The notes under the pieces: generated by a model
The model's input: the letters and a program-made list of their open reading frames with translations, nothing else
What the model was told of the DNA's origin: nothing
Database searches by the model: none
In this document: positions 51,975 to 64,000 of the stretch, in pieces
Layout of the letters: every line of letters starts with the position of its first letter
How positions within the stretch are numbered: the stretch's first letter is position 1
Assembly: GCA_026874595.1 (NCBI GenBank)
Contig: CM049319.1
Span: 15,715,601-15,779,600 of the forward strand
Length of the DNA: 64,000 bases
Source: Sipunculus nudus
Lineage: Eukaryota; Annelida; Sipuncula; Golfingiida; Sipunculidae
Direction of reading: 5' to 3'
Program-made: the position numbers and the translations under genes

Positions 51975-54485
51975 GCAGAATAAAATACACAAACGTTTCA
52001 GCCATGTTTTTTTTTATGAACAGACCAGTACCCCTGTCAACCTGATTTTCTATGTGTGCATGTGTGTGTTTGTTCAGCCAATTGGCTCCGATATTTTGCT
52101 CCAATAAGGAAGGAAAGTGTAATTAAATGATCATATTTGCCTTTTCGTGAAATTCATGTACACAAAACAAAAATGAAAAAATAAAAGTACAACTTCTACA
52201 ACCACGCCAGATAAATATATAAATATATATCTATATTTATATATTTATTACTTGTAAGAGAGAAATGAGGGACTTGTATCAAGAATTCATAGGTAAAATT
52301 CAGGTTATGAATGAACTCATTCTTCCTCATGAGATTTTCGCTAAAAATAAATTTAAAAAGGTTTCAATTGATATAAAGATATCACTTATATCAAACCGTT
52401 AGTACTTCTGCATGTGGTATCAGAGACAACCTGGCTGTAGATTTTCTGAAAAATGTCAATTAAATTTCAACTGAAATCATATGTTTGCAGAAGTTTTTAC
52501 AAATTTTCAGGTAAGTGCAGAAATCTGAAGGTATGGTAATTAAATATTTTAATTATAATTAAAAATAATTTTGTAAAATAAATCTCTAACTGATGGACTA
52601 TGTATTATAATATTTGTTATATAATGATATGGATATTAATTTATCCTTTTCTTGCATATTATAATATATATATTACATATAATATATATTGTATCTAATT
52701 TGCAACTGGGTTCTGCCGCCACCGCCGTCGCCTTGGTTTCTGGGGAACTACTATAGGAGACAGCTGGTTAGTTTTATACATGTATTGGCCTGCAAAATGT
52801 TTGGATAGTTTTTTCCTGCACACAAGACACGTTTGTGTCGGTGGTGCCATTACAATTGTTTCTCCGTTTTTGTATTTCTATATTTCTCTATTTTTCTTTG
52901 ATTTTTTTTTATCTTGAAAGGATCCGTTTTTCGTGAAAATCAAATAAAGCATTAGATATCTCAACAGTGGTTTGGACGCATTAGCTTCAAATTTGCATGT
53001 CTAACGGTCCTTTATATCTTAATCTCGTACACAACACTGGTGGCATTATCGAAAATAATATACAGATTTTGTCAAAGTTTAACTCCCATTTTCTAGTTAC
53101 CTCTCAACAAATATTTAAGATATTCAACTCAAGTTTCTGCTTAGATATGAGGCAGGTAGTAAAACTTCTTCAATTTTGGAGCTTTACTCTGGGGATGAAC
53201 TTTATACCAGTTCAATGGATCTTGCATGGGCAGCTCTACTTGGTACACGAAAGTGCTGGTGCCACCTACAAACATGTCTTTATTTTTATCTATCTTAAAA
53301 ACCATTTGGGTGAATATATCACAACAAAAATCCGAAGATATCTTAAGAGTGGTCAGTTTCTATTTGCCTCAAATTTAGCAAATTTAAAGATCTCTGATTG
53401 CTTTATTTGGTTTGTGAGACTGACAGCGCTACCTGCAATAATTTCTATGTTTTTACGCTTTTCTTAAAGCTGTATTTCAATGCAGTTATTAACAATATAT
53501 ACTCAAATACTACCTGAAGGATAATTTTCAATTTTTGTATGTTCTCAGATAGGAGTTAGCCTCTTAAATTTTGGATCATGGCCTCTTACTCTAAGTGTAC
53601 CCTTTAACGTAACACCACACAAAGCCTTCAGATTTCTCAGGAGTGTATTTTCTGAAATTATGCATGTTCCAAGATCTCGAAACATAGTCTGATGGTGCCA
53701 CCATATTAATTAATTAATAATAATAATATAATTTCATCATTCTTCTGTGGTTTAAATGTCTCTCACAAATTCAGGATAAACCTTTTAACTGCAAATCTAT
53801 AGGTATATCTTTAATTTTATGTATCTGTTTAAGTACGTTTCCAAGGTGAGAGCCAAGGTTAAGTTGGGTAATTATTGTGAAAGAAATATTAGTATATGTT
53901 ATAATATAATTTATTTTCATTTATCATTCTGAAGATAAGTATTTTCAAATATATCTTTGCAACCTTTAAGCATTGCATATGCTTTCTGGTGCTTGTGACG
54001 AATAATTTTGTACGCGTGTTATTTATCAATATTTATCAGGCATGGTTTTTGCGTTTCTCCTTAAATTTATATATGTCCTCATTTATCTTGGTTACCAGTG
54101 TCGGCGGAACATTGACTTTTGCGCCACCAATGTAACATGTCAAAAGAGAGGGGTCACAAGAAAAGGACAATTACCAGGCGCTTGAAACCCTATTTATGAT
54201 AAAGTCTTCATATGTCCATTGTTTTTAGAGATACTGCGACGAAATCAGGTCAAACGACCCAAATAATACCGTGTTATCACCTGTAATATGCCAAGGTAGG
54301 CAACTCAGCCAAAACCTTTCGTGCGATAATGAGGGAATTTAAGGACAATTTAAAGGCGATAAGTTTGCATCCCCATGCCAGAAATTTCGAGGTCTTTTAC
54401 GTCAGGAGACGCCCCGACTACATGGTCGACTGGTGATTTGGCAGACACACTATGTTTTCTGGTACATTGCCCATATTTTAGTGTA

Positions 54486-54486
<1 letters not shown>
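51975..54486. other. Intergenic, repeat-derived
   Basis: Contains the longest simple open frame besides TnT/TnI shadows (52997-53467, 156 codons), but the DNA shows repeated phrases at about 375-bp spacing (agtggtttggacgcattagc at 52963; agagtggtcagtttctatttg at 53345) and no protein family match, so coding is doubtful. Confidence 0.5.

Positions 54487-54552
<66 letters not shown>
54487..54552. repeat. (TA)n microsatellite
   Basis: About 30 TA units with one late interruption. Confidence 0.95.
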
Positions 54553-56129
54553 GAACCTTTTTGTGTCTTTTATGTATGAAGATAATGATTCGAAAAATAC
54601 TTCGTCTAATGTGGTATATTTGGGGGGGGGATGTTTAATTATAAAGTTGACATGGAGTTGACATGGAGTTGGTACTATATGTAGTAGGTAATGTTCTGTT
54701 TTTTTTACTGTTTCTGATCCACATGTGCATTTTCAGTCATTTGATAAGTGTATTCTATATAAATCATGGTTTAAATTACTATATAAACTATGGTTTTAAT
54801 TACTGTGTTCGTAGGCGTGTGGGGATTATCTCGGCTCTTCTTGGTCCTGTTTAGGAATATTTGGGTGGTTTGTTTTTAGCAATTTCTCTTATTGTAGTTT
54901 TTTTCTAGTGATTAGCTGGTCTGGGTGTGTTTAAGTCTATTATATAATTTGTTCCGAATTTGTTCCGGACGACAGTAAAATAAAAGGCCCACCGCAATAG
55001 CTCAGCCAATCAGTAGAGCAATTTGAAAATGAGTTCTACACTCAGCTCCGACATGAGTTCTGGTAACCATGAATGATATGATTGAATTTGGAATTAAAAT
55101 ATAGTTTAGCTCTTTATAAACTGGATTATTTTATCATGTAGTCAATACTGTCATTATATTTACATTATTACAATTTTGGCAGAATTCAAAGGATCGTTTA
55201 AAAATTTTTTTTTATTTATCCCGATAAATTCAGAAGTTCCATGATAATTATTCCTATCTTTCAGAGGAGTAACACACAGAAAAGCTGTGACAGCCAATCA
55301 TCAACTTCCCAGCCTTATCCCTGAATGAGACCCATATTCCATGATTTCCTGAATTCTCTTGTGGCAAGTTTTTTTTTTTTTTTTTTTTTTTGTAAGGTCA
55401 TACTCACACGCACATTTTGAGATTAAGGAAACACCATATTGTGCTTAATGACTGGAAATAGTTATATCTGGATTTTAATTGTCATTGTTATTTGCTTCTA
55501 AATTTATGTTGACAATAAATTTTCGTACGGTTGATGCCAGAATTTACAAATAATAACAGGAAACAAGGTCCTGAAAATTCACATTACAGTTTTAGAGAAT
55601 AAACCATTCATATGACCAGTGTTGCATGGAGGGGATTTGACATTTTTTAACCGAATCACAGGTTCACCAGCTTTTATTGTACCGAAATATAGTACCATGA
55701 CCCCTGTGAAGAACCAGCTTCCCACGACAGCATTAATAAAATTGTTACTGGGCCATAACCAATGTATGCCTGTGCAAGTAGGAAAGGTGACTGAAACAGT
55801 GAAAAGTCAATAGTTCCAATAACAGCCGCGAGAAGTCTCAAGTGAAGCAATGTGAGCCAGAATATCAATTTTGTTTAATGCGCCGACACGAAGTTAGGCG
55901 TTTCCTGCAATATATTTTCAGCTTTGAACGTTATGCCATAAGTCAATGTGCCAACGGATTTAAGGACGTGTCAACGTGATTACCAAGAAGAAATCGGTGG
56001 ATTAACGTTGGACTCCTACAAATTAATTCTAGTATCTGGGTTTTAATGGCATTTACACCATAGAAATTTCACCCGTATATGTCTTTTTGTTGTATTGATT
56101 GATTAGACAAATTGTCTCTCAGCGAATGT
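54553..56129. other. Intergenic, no gene seen
   Basis: AT-rich. A tRNA A-box-like phrase (tagctcagccaatcagtagagc) occurs near 54998 without a clear B box. A T run lies at 55370-55391. Confidence 0.45.
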
Positions 56130-56970
56130 ACGTCGGAGCCCCATAGCCTGAAGAATATGGGTAACAGAGACCTAATTCTAGGTTTTCAAGGAGACTTTTC
56201 ATGGACCTATTTGGATGTAAAGTTAGAAGATTCCAGGTCCAGCGGTTACGATTTGTGCCCTGTTAAAAAGAGAAAAAACAAATTGTAAAAAAATCGAAAA
56301 AATACAGGTGGCGCCCCCAGTTTGCAGAAACTGATGAAACACTCCATAATCAATATCCATGCAAAGAATCATGGTGATCAATGCATTAGTTGTTCAGATA
56401 TTTGAGCATTTGTATCAATTTTTTCATTATTCTGGGGTGTACTTCGGAGCCCCATAGCTTAAAGAATATGGGTAACAGAGACCTAATTCTAGGTTTCCAA
56501 AAAGACTTTTCATGGACATCTCTGGATGTAAAGTGAGAAGATTCCAGGTCTAGCGGTTAAGATTTGTTAACTGGTGACAGCATCTTTTGAGGTCTCAAAA
56601 ATAGAGAGAAAAAAAAATATCGTAAAAAATCGAAAAAATACAGGAGGCACCACCAGTCTGCAGAAACTGATGAAACACTTCATGATTAATATTCATGCAA
56701 AGAATCATGGTGATCAATGCATTAGTTGTTCAGATATTTGAGCTTTTGTATCAAATTTTTCATTATTGTGGGGGGGGGGGGGGGGGTACTTCAGAGACCC
56801 ATAGCTCGGAGAATATGGGTAACAGAGACTTAATTTCAGGTTTCCAAGGAGATTTTCATGGACCTCTTTGGATGTACGGTAAGAAGATTCCAGGTCCGGT
56901 GGTTACGATTTGTGCCTTGTTAACGGACAGACGGCCGGATGGCAAGACGGACAAAGAGTGATCGCTATAG
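56130..56970 (+). repeat. Tandem repeat, three copies of a 311-348 bp unit
   Basis: The phrase ggagccccatagcNtgaagaatatggg begins at about 56135, 56446 and 56794. Each copy contains attccaggtcNagNggttac and the first two continue into a second block (ctgatgaaacactNcat..atgcaaagaatcatgg). The third has a G17 run upstream and ends in GGACAAAGAGTGATCGCTAT. Confidence 0.9.
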
Positions 56971-57244
56971 CTCAGATGACTTACAGTCAGCTGTGCTAAA
57001 AATTGACCAGGCTCCTGGGTATATTTGTCTTGATCTGATAACCACTGCGGGGCGTTCGTCAGTAATTGATGTGTTCAGGTCTGGGAAGGTTTACTCATTA
57101 ATTCCCGGACGGCACATGAGGAATCAGCTTGATGGGTACGCAATATGATACCAAATAAATTACGTTCTTGGGTGGCGCCATCTACTTTTCTTAAACTTAA
57201 TTTCAAATGCGCAGTTTTGTTGACAAATATATATTTTTTTTACT

Positions 57245-57370
57245 TTAAACTATTTTAGCATAGCCGAGTATTAAAGTCATCTGAGCTTCAGCGATCACCC
57301 TTTGTCCGCCCGGTTGTCTGGGGCACAAATCATAACTGTTCAAGCTAGTTCTTCAGAATTTTAATTTAGT
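57245..57370 (-). repeat. Inverted copy of the 56-kb repeat tail
   Basis: Reverse complement reads gttatgatttgtgcc..gcggacaaagggtgatcgct..agctcagatgactt..tgctaaaa, matching + strand 56890-57005. The two arms, about 125 bp each, are separated by about 240 bp. Confidence 0.85.
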
Positions 57371-58189
57371 TCTAAATTTACTCTTCAATTTGTCCATTTC
57401 GAAAATTTCATACAAAATCCAAAGTTTCAAAAAAGTAACTCGTAGACATGAAATTTGTCGTATATCTTGACTTAGGACAGCTTTATTGTTGATTTGTGGC
57501 ATCCCTATTTTTTTTCAATTTTCATCCAATTTTAATAGACCTTTTTACCAGGAAAGGTCAGAAATCAGCGCCACATATTACTTTCTCTAATTTTTATAGG
57601 AATTTTACTAGTTCTTTGAACACTCTTAAAAGTATGCATATATCTTATTGTCCTGAAACTTGGTAAATGCTTATTATGAGGCTGACAAATAGCATTACAA
57701 TCATACATTGTCTTTTCCCATAAAATTAAAGGTAAATAATAATTAGAAAAGTTTATATAATCCTTCGAAATTCCTGGAAAGAAGTCATCTTTGGCCCAAG
57801 AATAAAAATAATAGTTATGAAATATTACTGGTCTTGGTCCATTTTGAGTAGAAAGTCATACACAAATTTCTCAATAATTTATGAGGGAATCAGCGTGATA
57901 TTTGCCCTGAATTACCCTCTTCATTTTCGTCGAAGAACCATGGTGCAATGTTCACTTTTGGAAGGATTAGTAGTTATTTTAAGGTTGTCAGGTACCAGTC
58001 ATGTCACAGTATTATATTGTATTAGCTCAGCGATTAGTGCTTCGCCTAAAGGCCGTCAAATAATGCGCTTTAAACAGAGTCATATATTTTTCATCATACA
58101 AATGTAGACAAATCTGGCAAAAATTGTTTTGAAACTAGAATACGGGTAGTCGAAAAGCGACTACGTGTATCCGCCAAAATCAGAGTGGA
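57371..58189. other. Intergenic, no gene seen
   Basis: Low-complexity AT-rich sequence with no repeat of obvious period and no coding match. Confidence 0.4.
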
Positions 58190-59060
58190 ACGGGTGAAGT
58201 GAGGCATGGATTGAGTGCCAAGGGGAAATAGAGTAAGGTGTGTTGCATATTCGCATGGATGTCTGCAGCCGAAATGTGTATGCAGGTTGTGCCACCTACC
58301 ACAAAATCCAGAAAGCTGTCAAAGTTGTATACATATGCAAAATTTAAGGCAGATAAGTCGAGTGATTTTATCCCACAGCAGACAATCAGAAGGATACTGT
58401 GCAAAAATTGTGGCAGGTGGCGCCACCAATCTTGTTTATGATTAAGAGCTATGTGAGATCTATACACATGGAAAATTTCAGGGGGATATGTCCAACCAGT
58501 CCTGAGATATAAGCCTGAATGTCTGCAGCATTTAACATAAATGTATGTGGCGCCACCTGCCAAAAAATCGAGAAAGCTATCCAAGATGTATAAACACGCA
58601 AAATTTTAGGCAGATAAATCAAACCACTACTGTGACAAGAGAGGTTTCTAGCCCACGGCAGACAAACAGACGGACGCTATGCAAAAATGGTTGCAGGTGG
58701 CCCCTCCAGTTTTGTGTATGATAAAGAGCTATGCGAGATCTATACACATGCACAATTTTGGCCAAATCGGTCAAACGGTTCCCGAAATATGAGATTGAAT
58801 GTCTGCAGCGTAAATTAAAATGTAGGTGGCGCCACCTGTCATAAAATCAAGAAAGCTGTCCAGAATGTATAAGCCTGCCGAATTTCAGGTGATTTAGTCA
58901 AACCACTGCAGAGTTACGAGATTTTAACCCAAGGCAGACGAGCAGATGGACACTGTGCAAACATGGTTGCAGGTGGCGCAACCATTTTTTGTGTATGTTA
59001 TAAAGCTATCCAAGGGCTACATTTGTACAATTTTTTTCTGATCGGTCAAAAGGTTCCCGA
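58190..59060. repeat. Tandem repeat, unit about 260-280 bp, with GGTGGCGCCACC core
   Basis: gtctgcagc recurs at 58261, 58521 and 58801, each followed by a GTGGCGCCACCT-type word and agaaagctNtcc. Palindromic GGTGGCGCCACC is intact at 58825. Confidence 0.88.
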
Positions 59061-60034
59061 GACATGTGGGTTTATGTGTGGAAACAGACGCACAAATGGA
59101 CGCTGGGCAAGGAAGGAAAGGTAAGAGGTCAACGCGATTTGGTTAGGCACCAGTTCACATGTGACCCGATAATTGGTGTAAGTTTCGGAAAAATCAGTCA
59201 AGTTGTCTCAGAAGGAGTTCACCGGAAACAAACGCGGCGGCGGAACCCAGTCAAAAACATAGTACCGCAAAACTTCGTTTTGGTGGGTACAAATATTGCT
59301 ATAGGTCGTTGATATTAGCCAATTACATAATAGGTCATGCATGTCAATCAGCTGAGCGCCATGACCCGTGGGTCAAATAAATTAATTTTAAATTCTACAT
59401 TTCATGTATTTTGGTTCACTTGTTTATCTTTACACTTTTAGTGGACTTTTTTGACTGATCCGGAACAAACAGATGTTAAAACATGAACCTACCCCCCCCC
59501 CCCCCCCCAAGAGTTAAGCATCACTTTCAAGGAAGATTGACAGGGCAAACCTTTTTAAGAATTGAAACAGACACAATTTGTCATGTATGTGAAAGCCCGT
59601 ATATTACTTCAAGTTCAGGATTTTTAAACCACAGCCTGGTTTATTTACCAAACGTATTTAAAACTACAAAATGTTATATGTTTTGCTGATGTTTCCAGAA
59701 ATTCCTGTTATTTACTTTATCATCCACCAGATGTCAGTATAAGCGGAATCAAAATGTATTCCTAATTTTTCCTACATCGAATTCTGCCTCTCGATAGAAA
59801 TCACTCCCTTCCCACAGACCTGCCTCTCAACCAAATTCCGCAGATATCCCTCCCTGCTCCAAGAACCGATACAAGATAACATAATCCCCAAGACCTACCC
59901 TGAAAAAGATTTTATATTTATCACTACTGTCCAAAGACTCGTCCCTCTAAAAGTTTCCGAACTCGGGCCGTAAGCAGTAATTTAAACTGCAACATTGAAA
60001 TCGATGCTCTCATCCACACATATTCTAAACCAGT
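59061..60034. other. Intergenic with poly-C run
   Basis: No gene seen. C17 at 59492-59508. A short open frame at 59064-59312 runs out of the preceding repeat. Confidence 0.45.
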
Positions 60035-60540
60035 GCTTAGTTGAAGACGACTTTCAGAGGGTTTAAACACCCAGCTAGAGAGGAACTGTAGAGTTAAGAT
60101 AAAACTTACAGGAGGATCACTACACCTAGAGCATAATGAAGGGATAGAAAGGGCAAACAGAAGGCTAGCATACACTTAAAGCAGAAATTAAATGTTAGAG
60201 AAAGCTTAAGAGGTTCACATACACCAAGAACAGAACTGAATTGCTAGAGACAGCTTGCAGAAAGTTGCAAAATACCTAGAGGAACTGAAGTATAAGAAAT
60301 ATAGCTAATAGAAAATTCCATTACGCCTAGAGCAGAACTGAAGAGTTAGAAATAGTGACAGAAGATTCCAATACATGTGGGGCCGAATAGAAGTCCAAGA
60401 GAAAGCTCACGTCTTTTAATACATCTTAAACAGCACTTAAGAGACCTAAGGTTCTTACGGAAACTTAAGGTTCCATACACCTAGGGCAGAAATGAAGTCT
60501 TACAAACAGCTCTAGGGAGGTTGAAATACACCTAAAACTA
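60035..60540. repeat. Left part of split satellite (actgaagagttagagacagct)
   Basis: Degenerate units of about 50-60 bp with the words cctagagcagaactgaag and gagacagctt. The array resumes at 61915. Confidence 0.75.
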
Positions 60541-61914
60541 GATATTTCTTGGCACCGCAGGTGCCATAGTATCCCAAGACAATTAACCCCCCCCCCCCCC
60601 ACCCACCCTTGATAAGATGCATCTAACCTGTAAGTTTGGTGACTGTACCAACGATTTTTTTGAGTTATTGCCGTTATTTCATTTTAACATCATCGCTGCT
60701 GTGACCTTGAAAAATGTATCAAGTTCATCCATGTTCAAATTTGTCCTAGCCGTTGATAAGATGCATCAAACTTGTTGGTTTGGTGACTGTACCTCAAATT
60801 CTTACAAAGTTATTACGTTTAAAGATCATTTTAGCAAGAAAACAACATAAGGTGGCGCGACCTGTCTTCTGCAGAAAACAATGCTATCAAAGATCTTATG
60901 TCAGTTTGATTTTTGGACCAATCCATGCATCCCTCAGAGAGATATTAAAGTTAACATCATTTCAGCGTTATCGCCTTTGTGACCTTGAAAAATGCATCAA
61001 GGTCATCCATATTCGAACTTGGCCTAGCCCTTGATAAGATGCATCTAAACTGTAGGTTTAGCGACTGTACCACAAATTCTTTTTGAGTTATTGCCCTAAT
61101 ATAATTTTAGCATAATCGCTGCTGTGACCTTGAAAAAATGCATCAAGGTCATCCATGTTCGAACCTGACCTAGTCGTTGATAAGATGCATCAAACCTGTG
61201 GGTTTGGTGACTGTACCTCAAATTCTTACAAAGTTATTGCGTTAACATCATTTTAACAAGAAAATGACACAAGGTGGCGCCACCCGTCTTTTGCAAAAGA
61301 CAAAGCTATCCAAGATCTTCGGTCAATTTTATTTTTTTTATCATTCCATGTATCTCTTACTGAAATATTAAAAGATTTTGTGTGAATTTCATCAAATATG
61401 GGAATATTCAAGGTCAAGGCCACTCTCACAGGAAAGGTCATGACCCCAATATAAATAAACATGATCCCATTACCCATATCAATGTATATGCATAATACAA
61501 AAGAAATCTGTCCATTAGTTTTTGACTTATAATGCTCACAGAACTGTCAAGTGGCAATTTTGGGGGTATTAAATGGCACGAAAACAAGTAAAGATAAATG
61601 GGGGCGCCACCAGTTTCTGGAACGTGACAACCCTATCCATGATCTTCGATCAACTTGATTTTGGGATCAATCCATGCAAGATTTCTTGAGATATTTAAGC
61701 ATTCGTGTGATTTCCCCCAAAATCGGACCTATTTAAGGTCAAAGACACTCTCCTAGTAAAGGTCATGACCTCATTTTAAATAGGCGTCGTCCTCTCACCC
61801 ATATCTATACATATACCAAGTATTTTTTTAGTTATCGCACCCACAAGATTTATATGCGGCGGCGGCGGGACCGTCATGAAAACATATATAGTATCCCCCG
61901 ACTTTGTCTGGGGT
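60541..61914. repeat. 1.37-kb block inside the satellite, internally duplicated
   Basis: gataagatgcatc begins at 60611, 60755, 61033 and 61179, spaced 144, 278 and 146 bp, so an A-B unit of about 422 bp is repeated. It contains tgaccttgaaaaatgcatcaaggtcatcc phrases, GGTGGCGCCACC at 61273 and a C14 run at 60587. Both ends carry atagtatccc. Confidence 0.8.
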
Positions 61915-63035
61915 TATTTAGAGAGAGCTTTGGGGAGGTTCCCATACAGCTATGGCCGAACTGAACAGTTACAGACGGTAAAAGAAGATTCCAACACACG
62001 TAGAGCTGAAGAGAAGAATTAGAGATAGCTCACGTTTTGCAATACACCTAGAACAGTGATAAAGTATTAAGAGACTGTTCAGAGAAGGTTCTCATACAAA
62101 TAGACCCTAATTAAAGAGTAGAAAGTGCTAACAGAAGGGTAGCATACACTTAAGGCAGAAATTAAATGTTAGAGACTGTTCATACACCCTAAACCAAGGT
62201 CCATACACCAAGGACAGAACTGAAGAGTTAGAGACAGCTTACAGTTTCTCATATACCTACAGTATAACGGCAGTGTTAGAGACAGCTTACGGCTCTTCAT
62301 ATATTTATAGTAAAACTGAAGAGAGACAGAAAGACGGCTCACAGTATCTCATATAACTTTAGCAGAACTGAAGAGTTAAAGACAGCTTACATTTACTCAT
62401 ACACCTAAGACTAAAACTGAAGAGTTCAAGACAGCTTAGAGGAGGGGAGGTTCTCCTCTACCTAGACTAAAACTGAAGAGTTTGAGACAGCTAAGAAGTG
62501 GTTCTCTTACACATAGAGTAAACTGAAGAGTTGGAGACAGCTTAGAGGTGGTTGTCATACACCTTGAGTGGAACTGAATAGTTGGGGACAGCTTGGGGGG
62601 GGGGGGGGGGTCCCTCTACCTAGAGTAGAACTGAAGAGTTGGAGACAGCTAAGAGGTGGTTGCCATGCACCTTGAGTGGAACTGAATAGTTGGAGACAGC
62701 TTAGAGGAGGGGGGTTTCCACTACCTAGAGTAGAAATGAAGAGTTGGAGACAGCTAAGAGGTGGTTGCCATGCACCTTGAGTAGATCATAGAACTGAAGG
62801 GCAAGAGACAGCTTAGAAGAGGTTCTCATACAGCCAGACTAGAACTAGAGCATATGAGACAGCTAAGAGGTGGTTCTCATACACCTAGACTAGAGCGGGA
62901 GAGTTTGAGACAGCTTTGAGGAGGGGAGGTTATCATATACCTAGAGTAGGACTGAAGAGGTAGACACAGTTTAGAGGATCTTATACATCTACAGCAGAAC
63001 AGGAGAATGAAAGAGAGTTTAAAGGAGATGCTCTT
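61915..63035. repeat. Right part of split satellite
   Basis: About 20 degenerate units of 50-58 bp containing actgaagagttggagacagc and ttctcatacacctagagta; a higher-order pair is visible between 62490 and 62790. G16 at 62595-62610. Confidence 0.85.
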
Positions 63036-64000
63036 ACAAGATTTTTTAAAGGCTATCAGGTATAAATACTACAATGCATTTCTGCAACTGTATACCCAAC
63101 TTATTAATTGTACAATCATTTTCTTCCCAACAGCTAGCTGGATAACATTTATGAAAATCTGAAGAAAGTTTTGCATAATATCCATCATACCGATTAACCG
63201 AGTTAATAGCTATTTGAAACAGTTTTATCCAATTACCCCTTGCTGGTTTAGACATGAATATTACCAAGTGTTATCTGCATCAGGTTATCAACACACAGTT
63301 CCACATTAATAGGAGGTTTGGTATATCTATTAATATCTTTGCACAAAAATACGACTATGTAACAACTTTCAAATTTCAACAAAGACATACACATTTAAAT
63401 TGAACAAGAGATCTCTTTGTAACAACTTTAATAGATCAATTTCCAATGAACATCCGTTGGTTTAGCAAAATAAGTTTGTAATTTTCTATGGATAAACTTG
63501 GGTTGTGTGAAAATGTTTAAATACCCAAGGTGAGTGTGTGAAATTGATCTTTTAAATTTAAATACACAATATTACAGAGACTTATTTGCATAAAGGAAGG
63601 TTTACACACCAATAAGCTTTTGCAAATAAGGCTATTTGTTATCATGGTTACATCTGATGGCATGCTACATACATCATGGGAGTTAAAATTTACCAAATAA
63701 GCTAACTAGATTCAAATGAATATCTTCTGTTTGAAATCAAGCGAACTCTTCTTAAAATGTGTACTGCACAAAACTTTAACTGATAAGACAGTCAAAAAGT
63801 GTTCTTGTGTTTCTGTGTTTTCTTGTTAAATCATTTGACCTTAAACTGGCAGAAAAATTCAAATACATGCTTATCATGCTAATACATATATCAATTAACA
63901 GGTGCTCATAAATGTATCAATTGATATGTGTGTGTTTATTGCATATGGCTTATAGGTGTGCCAAGTACTGCATACTCACTAACATCTGATGCATGTGCCA
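63036..64000. other. Intergenic, no gene seen
   Basis: AT-rich sequence with no repeat array, exon or RNA gene that I could support. Confidence 0.45.

Noticed and set aside
52997-53467. 156-codon open frame on the + strand
   Set aside because: The DNA is part of a degenerate repeat with similar phrases about 375 bp apart; there is no family match and the composition is that of the flanking non-coding DNA.
54990-55060. tRNA-like A box (tagctcagccaatcagtagagc)
   Set aside because: No convincing B box or cloverleaf follows; at most a SINE fragment.

Overview
This is eukaryotic DNA, AT-rich and intron-rich, with no prokaryotic features. Two striated-muscle regulatory genes lie head-to-tail on the + strand. 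The window opens inside a troponin I (TnI) gene; its exons from position 725 to the stop at 6476 are present and the 5' exons lie upstream. After about 10 kb of repeat-rich intergenic DNA comes a complete troponin T (TnT) gene, with promoter near 16.5-16.7 kb, start codon at 19319, main stop at 46870-46872 and a last non-coding exon ending near 49.3 kb. The protein sequences are invertebrate in type: TnI has a KPDW motif, and TnT has PPKI...SKYERR near its C-terminus. The intergenic repeats and poly-G runs suggest a lophotrochozoan, most likely a mollusc. Species is not determined.

The exons are short and embedded in long AT-rich introns, so I rebuilt both genes by matching reading phase, splice sites and protein family. 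TnT shows a rich set of frame-compatible splicing options: six small acidic N-terminal exons, all phase 2-2; two tandem 126-nt exons of identical phase and homologous sequence (31113-31238 and 31976-32101), which look mutually exclusive; a 12-nt microexon; a 51-nt cassette exon; and two alternative C-terminal exons (45944-46039 and 46654-46872), each with its stop just before a splice donor that could join one shared 3'UTR exon. TnI has its own 12-nt microexon candidate and an extreme C-terminal glutamate tail.

The most interesting result concerns the pair together. TnI and TnT are adjacent in the same order and orientation as the vertebrate TnI-TnT pairs. Their coiled-coil exons share an intron at the same place, an exon of the same length (44 nt), and the same run of intron phases to the end of the gene. 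This looks like a surviving trace of their origin by tandem duplication.

Region by region: 1-7.6 kb, TnI 3' half and 3'UTR; 7.6-16.3 kb, intergenic with poly-G/C runs, microsatellites and a CpG-rich patch ending in a splice donor; 16.3-49.3 kb, TnT, whose introns carry a tRNA-derived SINE with a perfect 14-bp target duplication, two MITE-like elements, a perfect 17-bp hairpin and minisatellites; 49.3-64 kb, a gene-poor tract of satellites (39-bp unit array, 260-350 bp tandem units with GGTGGCGCCACC cores, and an array of about 55-bp units split by a 1.4-kb insertion). No further protein-coding gene was found there.
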